From assembly GCF_964340395.1 (NCBI RefSeq), contig NC_135552.1, positions 627,001 through 691,000 on the forward strand: 64,000 bases of DNA. The letters run 5' to 3'. The position numbers and the translations under genes are program-made. Shown here piece after piece: positions 13,601-26,408 of the stretch; position 1 is the first letter of the stretch, and every line of letters begins with the position of its first letter. Below the pieces are notes generated by a model. That model worked only from the letters and a program-made list of their open reading frames with translations, was not told where the DNA came from and searched no databases. This stretch comes from Glandiceps talaboti. Taxonomy: Eukaryota > Hemichordata > Enteropneusta > Spengelidae.

Positions 13601-14117
13601 GCTAACAAATTAGCGAGGGCGTTGAGTAACAGTTGGTCTAAGAATTTTTGGAAGAAAGTGAGTGCTTTGACCTCATTTGACCTGGCAATTTTTCCACAGT
13701 AAACAGGAATGCCGGAGTTCTTCATACTCACTAAAATCACACTTCAGACCCAATATAAAGGTTTGATATTTTCAGATATAACATGTAACAGTTTAATTCA
13801 ATACTGTCCAGCAATCTGGAGTAATAGTGAACCAGAATGAAGAAAATTTGCATAAGCAAGGCGTACTGCTGAATTTATGCATGTGCAGTCTCTGAGACTC
13901 TGTGCAGTCCATATTGTAAGCTTATTCAGTTCAGTGAATCGATCAAACAACATAAACAAGCCTTGCTATTTCCAAAATACAAAGATTTGCTACGAAAACA
14001 TAATTACTGCTATAATTTGGCTTAGCCTTTGCATTATGTTTTGCATCTCTTTCCCCATTTTAACTCCAAAAAGGTTTTCTCCGGTCATGTCAGTAATCGT
14101 ATATATACTGGGACTGC

Positions 14118-14312
14118 ATTATAAATATTGCGAAATATCAAGTACAAGGTTTAAATACAATGGAAACTAAGATGGCAACTAATAAATACATCGTCTGATA
14201 TTTTAATTTACGGAGTTTCTTGTGACCGGCGCCTGTCAGCAGACTCGGCCATTTTTTTTCATCATTCCATTGTATTTAAACCTTGTACTTGACATTTCGC
14301 AATATTTATAAT
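14118..14312. repeat. inverted repeat, 47-bp arms
   Basis: The left arm 14118-14165 (TTATAAATATTGCGAAATAT, CAAGTACAAGG, TTTAAATACAATGGAA) is the reverse complement of 14266-14312 with one mismatch. The loop carries TTTCTTGTGACCGGCGCCTG. The right arm and loop recur at 26994-27185, so the repeat belongs to the element family of the 21.7-28.3 kb complex rather than to the adjacent LINE. Confidence 0.75.
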
Positions 14313-14314
14313 TC

Positions 14315-14890
14315 TCAACAAAATACCTCAACATGCCTCACTTCGCTCGTACTCAACCAAAGCAGTGGTTCGAACAATATGTGGACTGGATGGTTTATGT
14401 CATTAATTACAGATTTTGCTTTCCTGGTGGCGCGTGAATTAAAAAGTGACTCAAAAGATGGAAGGCCTATACCAATAATACGTGATGCCCTTCTCACAAT
14501 TCTATTTAACTTAGCATGATCCTTATGAGTAGTGTTTCCATACCAGACTGTGACTGAGAATGTCAGAACACTCTCAACCACAGCCTGGTAGAATTTCTTT
14601 AAAATAGCTTGACTGACACCAAAGCTCTTTAAACGGCGTAGAAAGAAAAGGCGTTGTTGGGCCTTTTTTATAATGTGATCAACATTTTTCTCCCACTTTA
14701 AATCCTCTGAGATAAGTGACCCGAGAAATTTAAACGTATCTACGATTTCTACCTCTTTCCCATGAATATTCAGGGGTGTGTGATACATTCTCTTTTTCCT
14801 AATATCTATGATAATTTCTTTTGTCTTATCAACATTCAACTCAAGGTTATTATCGACATACCAACCAACAAGACTGTCCACCTGGTCTTA
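14315..14890 (-). pseudogene. LINE reverse transcriptase C-terminal fragment (CR1/Rex1-like)
   Basis: A 188-codon open frame matches the part of non-LTR retrotransposon ORF2 just after the RT palm: LELNVDKTKEIIIDIRKK, then FKFLGSLISEDLKW, KKAQQRLFFLRRLKSFG, and VESVLTFSVTVWYGN, followed by a RRASRIIG block. The same motif series (NLEVNMNKTKEVIINFRE) is seen in the plus-strand RT at 40041-40690, so the two are relatives. The N-terminal half, with the catalytic FADD motif, is missing. The frame runs straight into the inverted repeat at 14266-14312, whose outer sequence also occurs without the LINE at 27114, indicating a junction between two elements. Confidence 0.85.
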
Positions 14891-17800
14891 GTATGCTGTC
14901 TCGTTGTCATACTGGATAAGACCAAGATGTGATCGTATCAAAGTACTGTAGATTGTGTGGCATGAATTGATAGAAAACAAACTAGTTTTTGGCTATTTAC
15001 AATCAATGCTTCATCTTCACCAATCCTAGATTTCAACAGATTAAACACCAGAATCTAAAAAACTTTATGAAAATTCCCTGCGTAATAACTTATTCTACAA
15101 GCCAGGGAAGTTTTGCGCCGATATTTAGCACCAAAAATGGATACAGAAGTATGTTATTATGTACCTACTTATATGATTGAAATCCAAAGTTCTTTCTTTA
15201 AATATCAGAGTTTATAGGCTGTCACAGGCTTGTGTTAATAAAATCATCAGAAGTTCTGATATCATGGACACATACTGGCAAGCGATTATTATTCCTTTTT
15301 GTACATAAGTGCAATTAGATCACGGACCAAATTAAATAAATTAAGTCAGTAAATACATTAGAGGACATCAAGTAGACCTAAGAACTCAGTTGTGCATGTT
15401 ACCCGAACATGGTAGTATCTATAACATTAGTATAGTGGCATTACTCTTGCACTCACGGACAAGAATATGTCGATGTAGACTTATTGATACAATGACTTGT
15501 TTTAAAAATTACCAATGAGGATTACTTCTCAAGCCATTATGGAACTTACAAGTTTGCCCCAAAATACAACACAAGTGACCTATTGGTTGTGAAATTGCCA
15601 TTTGTATGTTTTTTTTTTTTGAGAAATCAGTTTGTTGGTAGTCAACCAACCAACCAACCAACACTTGTCCGCAATGATTAACTTATATGAGTCGCGTCAC
15701 ACAACAAGGTACCTGATGGCATTCTTATGCAAATGAACTACGGTGTACTCAAACTCACAGTGCAAGTGCAGGAAAAAGTGCTGTCACATGTTGTAAACAA
15801 ACGCTCTTCGCTAGTACATTCACATTCTGCAGAGTTTCAACACCAGTGAAATCACACAAAAAAGTTCCTGAGAGACCTTAGACTCTTATTATTTGGATTA
15901 CTTAAGATTTATGTCAATTTCTACAGCGTGGACGTTTTGTGACTACTTTGATCGTTTTCATCAGGCTTGCCAAGAAGAAGCCTGGATCGGACCGACAACA
16001 TGTCTTCGTTGTTGCTACATTGTTTTGTATTTGCATGATGTGATGCTTTGAATCAAGGTGAAGTAAAATGTTTGCCGTTGCTATTGAATGATCATACAGT
16101 CGATCGGTATTCATACAAAATTTTTCAGGGTCTCAAGAAAATTGAAGTAATTATGAGAGCAATATACTGACCCTGTCACCACATCGACCTTCTGTTTCAG
16201 GCAAACTGAAAGAAGAATACCGCAAAACGGTTACCGTACCGTATCATGCCATCGAAATGTACAAAATAAAAACAATTCCCATGAACTTGTGGAAGGTTTC
16301 TAACGATCAGTCAATGGTCATAGTTGTAATGGCAGACAGTATGGAAATACTGTTGCGGTGCGGTGTTAGACTAGTGTTAACGCTGCGACAAGATGTTGAC
16401 CAAGTCTACCACAATCGTCTGGACATACAATGTACCAGTACTTGTTCTGATTAAATTACAAGACATGGAATGTTCCCAGATGGAAACCAAAAGATGCAAA
16501 TGCCAGAAATCCATATTTAGATGTGAATTTTAAGGTCTGGAAATATGGAAGTTGGTCTGGATGTTTATTGAAGTAATATTAATAGAGGTAGGTCATGATA
16601 GAAATTGTTGGGGGGGGGGGGGGTCGTTGTCACACGGTGAAAATACTAGTAACCTGGTTTAGTTTAGTCGTAATGTGATGTAATCACGGGTCAATGGTCG
16701 TTGTACACACCTGGCCGGCCATGCACCGAGACCATGTTTTTTCTCAATATACCGAACGTTTTTCCACAATGATCATGATTGATACACACGATCGATCCAA
16801 GGAAACAGATACATTGTAATACAAATTACCCTTATTGGTCAAACAATGTGGAATTCATGATTTACATGACAAAATCAAAAGAAGTTCAAATTGAATATTT
16901 TTGAAGTTTGTGGTGATGACTATATGGAAGTGTACAACTCAAGATTTTGATATGAAATTAATGTATACCCTTCTTGCAGATCAATTTCATGTCAAGCCAA
17001 TCAAAACAATGTCACTTTTATTATTCAGTTGGAACCATGCCATTCAAGAATTTGAAGAAATGCTATTTCTGAAATTCCACATTGTGAGATTGAGAGAGTA
17101 GAGAACACAAGTCTCTAGGATGACAGGATACACAATTCACAACAACAAAAACTGAACAATGTTGAATAAATGGAGATGATTTATATTTTGTGAAAAATTG
17201 CTTGTAACTCATAACATGAAAAGTTAGGTGAAATACAATACAATGTACCTCGTGTTATGCTTGCAGTTCGGTTTCATCAAATAATACAGTCACTGACTTC
17301 TATTGATGTCGACCACACTAAAGGTGTAATATTATCTGATGCATGTTTTGGTCTGTTAAAGAAGTTACAGTATGTCTAGGGCATTCAGATATTTACACTT
17401 GTTAAAAGGAAAGGTCCAGCCAGCTATTATAACTTCTGACGATTAATTATTTATATTGCTCAACTTTTTAGCTCTGTTGTTGGTAACAATTGATCATGAG
17501 AAAAGCTGAAGGGTTAGGTGGATCGTATATTATCAACCAGTCAACCAGTTCTATTTACATCTGGAGTGTTTTGATATTTTGTGTATATGTACCTAGGGAC
17601 TCTATTTGTAACATGGAGTTGGTGTGATTAATTTTCTAGTTTTGGTAGTGGCAGATGTTGTTACATTAAAAATTTTAGTCAAAAATGATAATTTTGACTT
17701 TTCGGAAATGGACGGCAGAATTTCTTTTCAAGGGCAATTGGTACTGACATCTGGGGATTCCCTCTCAAAAAGAGGTATACACTCCCTTTACCCATGAACC

Positions 17801-18088
17801 AAACATGCTAAAATGGCAGAGGACAGTACAGTCAAGTCTTGTAATTTTAGACTTCTGGACCATAGGAACATGCAATATGTTTGAGAAAAATTAAAGAAGG
17901 AAATAAGAGTAAGCAGCACCAATATAAAGAGAGGAGAGAAATAATGCTTTGCTAGATCTTTCCTTTCATGATGATGGGTTAGTTAATATTGTAAATAAGT
18001 CAGCAAAAAGTAATACTGATAAAAGTTTTCAACTTCCAGGTGATGATTATTAATTAGTTTCTGAAAACATAGACATTGCATATTTGAG
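14891..18088. other. intron sequence without recognised features
   Basis: About 3.2 kb of the large integrin intron. There is a poly(G) run near 16610-16623 and a short (CAAC)n-like run near 15640-15660. The small open frames (60-66 codons) show no domain and no integrin pattern. Confidence 0.45.
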
Positions 18089-18164
18089 CGTGCGTGTGTG
18101 TGTGTGTGTGTATGTGTGTATGTGTCTGTGTGTGTGTGTGTGTCTGTGTGTGTGACTGTGTGTA
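18089..18164. repeat. (TG)n microsatellite
   Basis: Imperfect GT tract with TATG and TCTG interruptions. Confidence 0.95.
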
Positions 18165-19058
18165 TAATTTTTCTGTTGATCATGTATCGTAATTATATTA
18201 GTACCATTGATCTAATACCTAAGGTGCAACAATATGGTGAAATTTGAACAGTGGTCAGTCGGTTGTAATGTGGTACAAGTGACTAGCATTTCCTAGCTTT
18301 TTGTAAATAAAAAACACTAGCAACGTTCTTTTGGTGAAGCTCCCTTTGTTCTGTGTTTTGTCCCTCAAAACCACATTTGAACTGTACTGTGCTGTGAAAC
18401 TGAATAGAATACATCAAGATGATAGAAGATGGAATGAATGAGATTATGCAATCCTAGAAGGTCAAATAAAGTAACAAGGATACCTGTGTGTACATGGTTA
18501 TTTAGTGTTGCAGTTTGTATACTCACAATCACCCTTTACTATTATAAACTCATCACAGATTTCTTTCAAAGTTTTAGAACATCTCTTTCTGATGAATATA
18601 ACTTGTTCTTGACATGTCCATCCACCCTTCCACCCCCATTCATTTATTAGAATCTTCCAATGTTGCAAGTCAAAGTACATGGTGGACATAGAGTATGATA
18701 AAATTTTCATTTCAGGTTGAATATTCAAAGATATAATTGTCTGCATTTCCCTATTCCCCAATCTCAGAACACATTTTGCAGTATGCACACATAGATGGGG
18801 TTTACTTTGCTATAAAATCATAAACCTAGGGGGTCATATTAAAGTTAATTTTAACCAACTTATGGGCTCCAAAACTAGTCAACCCAAGTATCGCCTGAAA
18901 GCTGGCATTACATACTTTGATATTTTGATGAAAACACAAAATCGAACATTTTTACCATTAGGTACCTTTTCGCGTGACTTGACTCATATACATTCGATCA
19001 TACAAACACAAAGTGTTGATCAAGTGATGGATTAATGATTTGGACTGAAAAATGGTTG
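18165..19058. other. intron sequence without recognised features
   Basis: No coding, RNA or element signal that I can support. The short open frames at 18438-18788 overlap on opposite strands and resemble nothing known. Confidence 0.45.
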
Positions 19059-19089
19059 GAAATGAGGAGTAAAAGAGTACTGCTGGGTA
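19059..19089 (+). repeat. left part of the L2 target repeat
   Basis: GAGGAGTAAAAGAGTACTGC followed by TGGGTAGAT. The same sequence occurs at 20964-20993, where it continues uninterrupted into ATGTAGGTACTAGTAGG, the sequence found on the far side of the L2 at 20361. Confidence 0.8.
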
Positions 19090-20360
19090 GATATCTATCT
19101 ATCTATCTAATAAATTTATATAGCGCCAAATATCCAAAGAAAACAATGTTCAGTGGCGCTTAGAGTTAGAAAGGAGATGAAAAAGCTCTCTGAAATATGT
19201 GGGTTTTCAAGCGTCTTTTGAAAATGTTAACATTGGGAGAGGTTTTAATGTCCAGGGGTAGAGAGTTCCAAAGTTCAGGAGCTGCTGAAGAGAAGGAACG
19301 GCGACCATAGGAAACCAGATTCCATTTGGGTGTATGCAGAAGGCATTTATCCGATGAACGAAGAGTGCGTAATGAAGAACGAGGTGTAATTAAGTTCTTG
19401 AGATATTGTGGAGATATTCCATTTAGGGCTTTATAAGTGAAGAGCAGAAGTTTGAAAACAATACGATGAGATACTGGAAGCCAATGAAGTTGTTTTAGAA
19501 TAGGGGTTATGTGTTCGAATTTCCTGGTGCGCGTAATAATCCTAGCTGCCGTATTTTGGGCACGTTGTAAGCGCTGTAAGTGAACGTCAGGCAGACCATA
19601 TAGTAAGGAATTACAATAGTCCAGCTTCGATGATATGACAGCATGGACGAGGGTGGCACAAGAATCCTGAGAGAGGTATTTCCTGATGTGTCCAATTTTA
19701 CGAAGGAGGAAGTGAATGGTGCGGCAGGTGGTAATTATGTGTTGTTGAAATGTATAATTGTCATCAAATATGACACCAATGTTTCTCGCAGATGAAGTAG
19801 TTTCAATAACACTTGAACATATGTTGATGGAAGTGAGAGGCAACGGCGAATGATCAAATTTGGAACGAATTAAAATGACTTCTGTCTTAGAATCATTTAA
19901 CTTCAGTTTATTTTGCGTCATCCATTTCTTAATATCGTTGACACATTCTTCAATAGAAGATATGGTGTTGGATTTCTTAAAAGACAAGTACAGTTCATTA
20001 TCGTCGGCGAATTGGTGAAACTGAAGTTTATGACGGCGAATGATCTGACCGAGTGGTGAAATATAAATAGTAAACAATAGAGGTCCTAGGACAGAGTCCT
20101 GAGGTACTCCGAACCGTAGCAATTGAGCAAGTGACATTTTCCCATTTACTGTAACTGATTGAAATCTGTCTGTGAGGTATGAGCAAAGCCATTTAAGAGG
20201 AGTTCCTTTGATACCAAGATCTGACAAACGCTTTAGAAGTATTTCGTGATCTATGGTATCAAACGCTGCAGATAAGTCTAATAGAACAAGAAGAACAATT
20301 TGTCCGGAGTCGAGTGCAGTCAGAATATCATTATGTACAAGGAGAAGTGCTGTTTCGGAT
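19090..20360 (-). mobile_element. 5'-truncated L2-type LINE
   Basis: The minus-strand element ends in a (TAGA)n tail at 19090-19108, preceded by the L2-style 3' end AATTTATATAGCGCC and CAGTGGCGCTTA. It carries the RT frame described in the next entry. Its boundaries are fixed by comparison with the uninterrupted local repeat at 20963-21040: left flank ...GGGTAGAT at 19089, right flank ATGTAGGTAC from 20361. It is therefore a single insertion that lost its 5' part, as expected of target-primed reverse transcription. Confidence 0.85.
19166..20360 (-). pseudogene. L2-type reverse transcriptase, N-terminally truncated
   Basis: The frame is open from the insertion boundary (ETALLLVHNDIL, then LDLSAAFDTIDHEIL) to a stop before 19166. 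Palm motifs run in order: LSAAFDTID (motif A), GVPQDSVLGPLLF (usually PQGSVLGP, so G to D here), FADDNELYLSF (catalytic FADD intact, T to N after it), WMTQNKLKLNDSKTEVILI, then the L2 C-terminal blocks SKLDYCNSLLYGLP, QRAQNTAARIIT, LHWLPVSHRI, FKLLLFTYKALNG and APELWNSLPLDI. About 395 codons are free of stops, so the copy is fairly young, but the endonuclease domain and the first RT motifs are absent and it cannot be autonomous. Confidence 0.93.
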
Positions 20361-21040
20361 ATGTAGGTACTTGTAGGTCTACTAGGTAGGAAGGTAGGGA
20401 TGTATGTAGATAAGTCTAATTATTATTGACTGATTTGTATGTTTTCTAGAGAAATCAATTTGTTGATAGTCAAAGTACTTTAGTTAAGATCTCTAGTTAT
20501 TGATAGATTATTTCGCTAAGTATGTGCTTGCTAACTAATTGGCTGAATCGCTCGCTCGCTCACTCACTCACTCACCCACTCACTCACTCACGGTCACTCA
20601 TTCCCTTGCTAGCTTGCAAACCCAATCACTCATCACTCAGAAGATATCGTAACCTTCACAATCACAAACAACTCTTGCATTCGCTTGTACACTAGAGGAA
20701 GTAGCATTCAAGAACAAGATAAATTTAAGTTAGAAAACAGATTGAAATTACTGTATTACATTAATTGTTATCTACCCTCTATATGCTCATCTGTCTGTCT
20801 GTCTGTCCGTCAGTCAGTCAGTCAGTCATTCAGTCAACCAACCAAACAACCAACCAGTTATTTTTGACAAATTCACTTATTGAACAACACTTCTGCCAAT
20901 GATAAAAATATACATATGTTCATTTAAGCACGATGTTTTGGATGTATTTATGATTTTGTACATGAGGGGTAAAAGAGTACTGCTGGGTAGATAATGTAGG
21001 TACTAGTAGGTAAGTAAGTAGATAGGTAGTTAAAGTAGAC
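20361..21040 (+). repeat. L2 target repeat: filled-site right half and intact empty copy
   Basis: 20361-20440 continues the interrupted repeat (ATGTAGGTACTTGTAGG ... TTATTATTGACTG). 20963-21055 is the uninterrupted copy (GGGTAAAAGAGTACTGCTGG, ATGTAGGTACTAGTAGG, TTATTATTGACTTAT). Between them lie (CTCA)n and CTGT/CAGT simple repeats at 20545-20600 and 20790-20830. The two copies suggest a tandem duplication of roughly 0.6 kb that predates the LINE insertion. Confidence 0.7.
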
Positions 21041-21056
21041 TTATTATTGACTTATA

Positions 21057-21109
21057 TACTGATTGATTGATTGATTTATTGACTGACTAGTTGGTTGGTA
21101 GGCTGGCTG

Positions 21110-21142
<33 letters not shown>

Positions 21143-21200
21143 ATAGATAGATAGATAGATTGATTGATTGATTGGTTGGTTGGTTGATTGATTGATGAAG
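21057..21200. repeat. GATT/GATA simple repeat tract
   Basis: Runs of GATT, GATA and GGTT tetranucleotides. The open frame through it on the minus strand is repeat-derived. Confidence 0.9.
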
Positions 21201-21740
21201 ACTCGAAGGGCCAATTGGCCTAAGAATGACATAATTGTTGTAAATTGATTCTAGGAAACCTGTAAAGACAATATTTTATCTATGAAAGAGGAACCTCTTT
21301 AACTTTTTTTTAATTACAAATTTCGGCAGGTTAATTATACATTTTTTCTGAAATTTATTACAAATATCGACAATTTTTATTACAATTGTCATTCAGAGAA
21401 TTTATAACAAATGTTGTCAGTTTATTACAAATGTCGGCAATTATTACAAATGTCTGTTGTACAATGCTCCTGCCACATTTTTCATTGAAAACGGAGTCTC
21501 CAATGCATAAAATAAACAAAATCCACACCTTCGTAACACTGTAAATATGCACTGGAAAGTTTGCATACTTTATGGTAAGCATGATACAGGTCTATGTTTT
21601 GATTCTATACAGTTCGTTTACAATGACATCCTTGTGTAACACAGTTCAAGAATTTTGTAAGGCATATAACACTGAAGTGAATTTTCATGGCTCCCAAATA
21701 TTCTTTTGAACATGGTTTCTTGAAATATGAAATTAACAAG
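21201..21740. other. intron sequence, nothing recognised
   Basis: AT-rich. A run of imperfect TTATTACAAATGTCGGCA-like repeats at 21355-21450 is the only structure seen. Confidence 0.45.
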
Positions 21741-22362
21741 TGACCTATCGGTCAGAATAGCTCCGCTGTTTTTTTTTTAAATTTAATTTTTTATTTTGGT
21801 GACATGTAGAAGTGGTTCAGTTCTCCAGCTCTTCACTATGCAGTTTTGTTTTAGTGATGTAATACTAATAAAGTGGTTACTGGTTTCATATGATGTCTCA
21901 CTATAAAACACATTTTACACAGAAGTTGGTAATGTATTGTACTTTTATACCATAGTCACCATTTTATAACAAAAATCTACTGTTATGAAAAATTGCACAA
22001 AATCTCAGAAAAAAATGACTGGGAAATGCACACAAGAAAAAGAAAAAAAGAGGATTTTGAGGTTGGCTATAAATAATTCCAGTGTCTTACAGCTTTAACC
22101 CTGGAAAATTTTAATGATGAATGAAATAAACTAGGGATCTAAAATAATTTTGAGGCAATTTGAATTTGAATTTTCTAACAAATTTACAAAGTCAACAACA
22201 TTCAACTTGTACTAGTTGTGGTAGATATATATAGGGAAGAAATGTATTAATCGCCATCTTAGTTTCCGTACGGCGACAATCTCAAGTACCCGGAAGAGAG
22301 TCATTCTCAGCCATACGTTACAGTGGTAACACTCGTTCATGTTCGATTACCTTTCACAAAGA
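21741..22362 (+). mobile_element. internally deleted copy of the AGCTCCGCTG element
   Basis: It begins ACAAGTGACCTATCGGTCAG followed by AATAGCTCCGCTG, as the copies at 22363 and 52899 do, and is nearly identical to 22363-22935 through CGCCATCTTAGTTTCCGTAC. It then jumps directly to TTACAGTGGTAACACTCG, which in the full copy lies more than 2 kb further on at 25093. The next copy begins immediately after it, so the two are head to tail. Confidence 0.75.
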
Positions 22363-25300
22363 CAAGCGACCTATCGGTCAGAATAGCTCCGCTGTTTTTT
22401 GTTTTTGTTTTTTGTTTTATTTTGGTGACATGTAGAAGTGGTTCAGTTCTTCAGCTCTTTACTATGCAGTTTTGTTTTAGCGATGCAATAAAGTGGTTAG
22501 TGGTTTCATATGATGTCTCACTATAAAACACATTTTACACAGAAGTTGGTAATGTATTGTACTTTTATACCATAGTCACCATTTTATAACAAAAATCTAC
22601 AGTTATGAAAAATTGCACAAAATCTCAGAAAAAAATGACTGGGAAATGCACACAAGAAAAAGAAAAAAAAGAGGATTTTGAGGTTGGCTATAAATAATTC
22701 CAGTGTCTTACAGCTTTAACCCTGGAAAATTTTAATGATGAATGAAATAAACTAGGGATCTAAAATAATTTTGAGGCAATTTGAATTTCAATTTTCTAAC
22801 AAATTTACCAAGTCAACAACATTCAACTTGTACTAGTTGTAGTAGATATATATATAGGGAAGAAATGTATTAATCGCCATCTTAGTTTCCGTAAGGCGAC
22901 AATCCCCAAGTACCCGAAAGAGAGTCATTCTCAGCCATTGACAGGGTTCGACACTGGTGTAAAAAAGTCACTATCCCACAGGACTAGTAAAATTGATAAC
23001 GTAGTAGTCCTGCAAAAAATCTGGTGGTCCTATCTTTAAGTGCTTTCGCTTGTTCACTTAGGCTCTTCATCTCTCTTAGTTTTTGCTCAACTTCTAATTC
23101 ACTTTTCCAAACCCCATATTTATTTCAAACCGTGTGTTGTAATTGAACTGTCTATTTCTTTGTAGTTGTTTGTGCATCATCAACTCATTACTGTAATTTT
23201 ATTCTCTTTTTTATGTTTTGGAGCTTCTTCTCTTTTTTGTTGCTTTCTGTGAGTAGTTTGTCTTAATTGGGGGGGGGGGGGGAGTAATAAGATGTTATGT
23301 GGTCTTATTTCTGGCTCATAACATTTCTGGTACACATTGATCTAACTATTGCATTTTTAAAAGACAAAAAATTACCTTCCCATGGAGCAAGTCTTTATAG
23401 TGTTGTCCTTAGTGCATATTAGAATGTATTTACAACATAAAAATAAATAAATTTGAAGGTTACCAGCAGTTACAGCAAAATTTTGTTACTAATTACATGT
23501 ACAAGTCACTTCGTCTATTTTCGTGTCTATGTACTTCCGGGTTGACATAAACGTTAAACGTGATACAGTCGGCCCTATAATTACTAAGAAATGACAAACC
23601 GTTCGCAAAATAAAGTTCAGGATTTTAATTTTTCAAACTGAATATCAATATCCACTACACATTCAATAACTGCTTTCGCTTGTTCACTTAGGCTCTTCAT
23701 CTCTCTTAGTTTTTGCTCAACTTCTAATTCACTTTTCCAAACCCCATATTTATTTCAAACCGTGTGTTGTAATTGAACTGTCTATTTCTTTGTAGTTGTT
23801 TGTGCATCATCAACTCATTACTGTAATTTTATTCTCTTTTTTATGTTTTGGAGCTTCTTCTCTTTTTTGTTGCTTTCTGTGAGTAGTTTGTCTTAATTGG
23901 GGGGGGGGGAGTAATAAGATGTTATGTGGTCTTATTTCTAGCTCATAACATTTCTGGTACACATTGATCTAACTATTGCATTTTTAAAAGACAAAAAATT
24001 ACCTTCCCATGGAGCAAGTCTTTATAGTGTTGTCCTTAGTGCATATTAGAATGTATTTACAACATAAAAATAAATAAATTTGAAGGTTACCAGCAGTTAC
24101 AGCAAAATTTTGTTACTAATTACATGTACAAGTCACTTCGTCTATTTTCGTGTCTATGTACTTCCGGGTTGACATAAACGTTAAACGTGATACAGTCGGC
24201 CCTATAATTACTAAGAAATGACAAACCGTTCGCAAAATAAAGTTCAGGATTTTAATTTTTCAAACTGAATATCAATATCCACTACACATTCAATAACTGG
24301 TTTCGCGTATTTAGAAATGTGCCCCAAAACATGAACACGGAACACGGAACACGGAACACGGAATCGTACCGTGTCAGTGTTACTAACTAAGTTAGCAGTT
24401 TCATTGTAGGCTGTAAGTTGTACCGGTAAAAAAAACGATCATCACATCATGTAGGAAGTACAAAAACATAGAACACGTTGTTTTCTTGCTGAATAAACTC
24501 ACTGAAATAACAACACGGTCAAATCGCGTCTTCGATTTTGACAGCCACCATTGTTATGATTGAGCTTCACTTACTTCCGTTGAACGTGGCCAGTACAGTG
24601 TAGAGGCCAGCCTTACCCTTATTATACACAAATCATCGTACAACTAATTTTATTGGCTATAATATTAGCTACATTTGAAAGGTCTCACTTGATTGGCTCA
24701 TCCTTCGCTATTCCCGTTTTCAAGAGACACCCCGCCAGAATAAAGTGCCACGTAGTACAGCAATGGCGCGAGATCGCCTGTTGGGCGACTTTCCCACCGG
24801 GTGTGCTTTTCGAAAACTACACAACACATGCTTTTATGACACGGAATCATAGAAAATCTACCCCGTTTCCAAACTAATCGTAATTTTATCGCGAATAGAC
24901 AACCGGAGTTGGTCAAAATAGCAAATTAAAAATCAAATGAATTTTACTATGACCGTGAATTCATCATATAGCCGGTGGTTTGAATTCTGAGCTCCCTACT
25001 AATATACCTATCACAGAAAGTTACTCGACTCGCGGACCAGCGTGTACGTGTATGTCGAACCCTTGCTATACGTTACAGCATAGACCCTCCTGGTTACAGT
25101 GGTAACACTCGTTCATGTTCGATTACCTTTCATAAAGAAAACACAACGAAATGGTTGAAGTGATCTTTTTTAAAATTTCTTTTCATCACAAAAACAAAAT
25201 CTGTGTGATCAAAAGTGTTGTAAACTAAACCAGAAAGAATTATCGGACTGGCTAAACTTCCCTTCCATACTTCCCGCTGAACTGGAGTAAGGTCCAAGCC

Positions 25301-26408
25301 TCGATAGTACGTGAGCAAATCGTCTCAAACTAGCGATACAACTTTCAAAATATAACTTGACATGTCTTCATTTGTTAGAGTTATACAATTCAAGACGGGT
25401 TTTCACTCGAAAGAAACAATTCTGTGAATAATGACATTCTGAACGCAGCGATTTCTCGGACGATGTTAACACTGTAACGTACGGCTGGCAACGACTTGCT
25501 TCCGGGTTAGTCCCTCGTACATCCGGGTACTTGAGATTGTCGCCGTACGGAACTACCACATCGGCAATTTTGACGCTGTAATTTTGCCACCAATATTGAT
25601 CGTACAAAAACAAAACTCCATAAATGAACCACAAAGTACTTTCCCTTTCAAAATGTGGTAATTTTAGAAAGAGTATTATCGTTTTTATTGACGACTGACT
25701 GTCAAAAATCGTCCCATACACTTCAGTTCACAGGCATTCAAACTTGATCATGATGAGGGAGGTGCATATACTGGAATGAACCATTCTGTAGGAGGGGTGG
25801 ATGGAGAATTGGATTTGAAGTTTACAACCCTTTTTCGAACAAATATTTGTCATTTGGGCGCACAATGCGTAGAATTAAGACTATAGCACATATTACATTG
25901 CTTGTTTGACGTCAATAGTGTCTTTTGAAAAGTTGCACTTTACCTAAAGTCTCGCGGAGTGATTTCCAATATGGCGTCGGTCATTATACTCATTAACATA
26001 TTCATTTTTTTTTCAAATTTCAAAAAAAAAATCATAAAAAATAGAAGAGAAGACGTGCTGACTTGAAATTAACAAATCTAAGTAAGGTACCCTCTGTGCA
26101 TCAACACACCACATATCAAAGCAATCTGACTTAAAGTTTATGAGGAGTTGATGAAAATGACATTTTTGGAAAAAAAATCATAAAAAATTGAAAATGGCAC
26201 AGATCAACTTGGCATGAACAAATCTGAATAGCCTCCCCCCAGGGAACATGCACACCAAATATCGAAGAATTCCGACTGTCACTTTCGGAGTAGATAGTGA
26301 AGATATAAAAGTTTGACGGACACCTATGATTCACTCTACTCTCTATACCTCAATACCCACCTATACCTAAAGCTACGCTTTCAGCTTTCGCTGACAGCGG
26401 AGCTAAAA
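22363..26408 (+). mobile_element. non-autonomous AGCTCCGCTG element, long copy A
   Basis: The left end is ACAAGCGACCTATCGGTCAG then AATAGCTCCGCTG; the right end is GCTTTCGCTGACAGCGGAGC then TAAAAA. The terminal GCTCCGCTG and CAGCGGAGC are inverted, and a small hairpin (TCAGCTTTCGCTGA) sits just inside the right end. Copy B (52899-56442) is colinear and very similar over its whole length, so both ends are real element ends. No transposase-like frame exists; the longest shared frame (about 75 codons, 24653-24877) matches nothing I recognise. Copy A contains a 630-bp tandem duplication that copy B lacks. The superfamily is undetermined; a hairpin followed by CTAA invites a Helitron-type comparison, but the terminal inverted repeat argues for caution. 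Confidence 0.8.
23041..24297. repeat. recent 630-bp tandem duplication inside copy A
   Basis: TGCTTTCGCTTGTTCACTTA begins both 23041 and 23671. The two units (23041-23670 and 23671-24297) differ almost only in the length of a poly(G) run (12 or more versus 9) and one G/A change before CTCATAACATTTC. Copy B at 53453-54090 has a single unit, so the duplication arose in copy A, or is an assembly error. Confidence 0.9.

Noticed and set aside
24653-24877. About 75-codon frame conserved between the two long element copies (also at 54653)
   Set aside because: Conservation is explained by the high identity of the two copies. Both strands are open there and no domain is recognisable.
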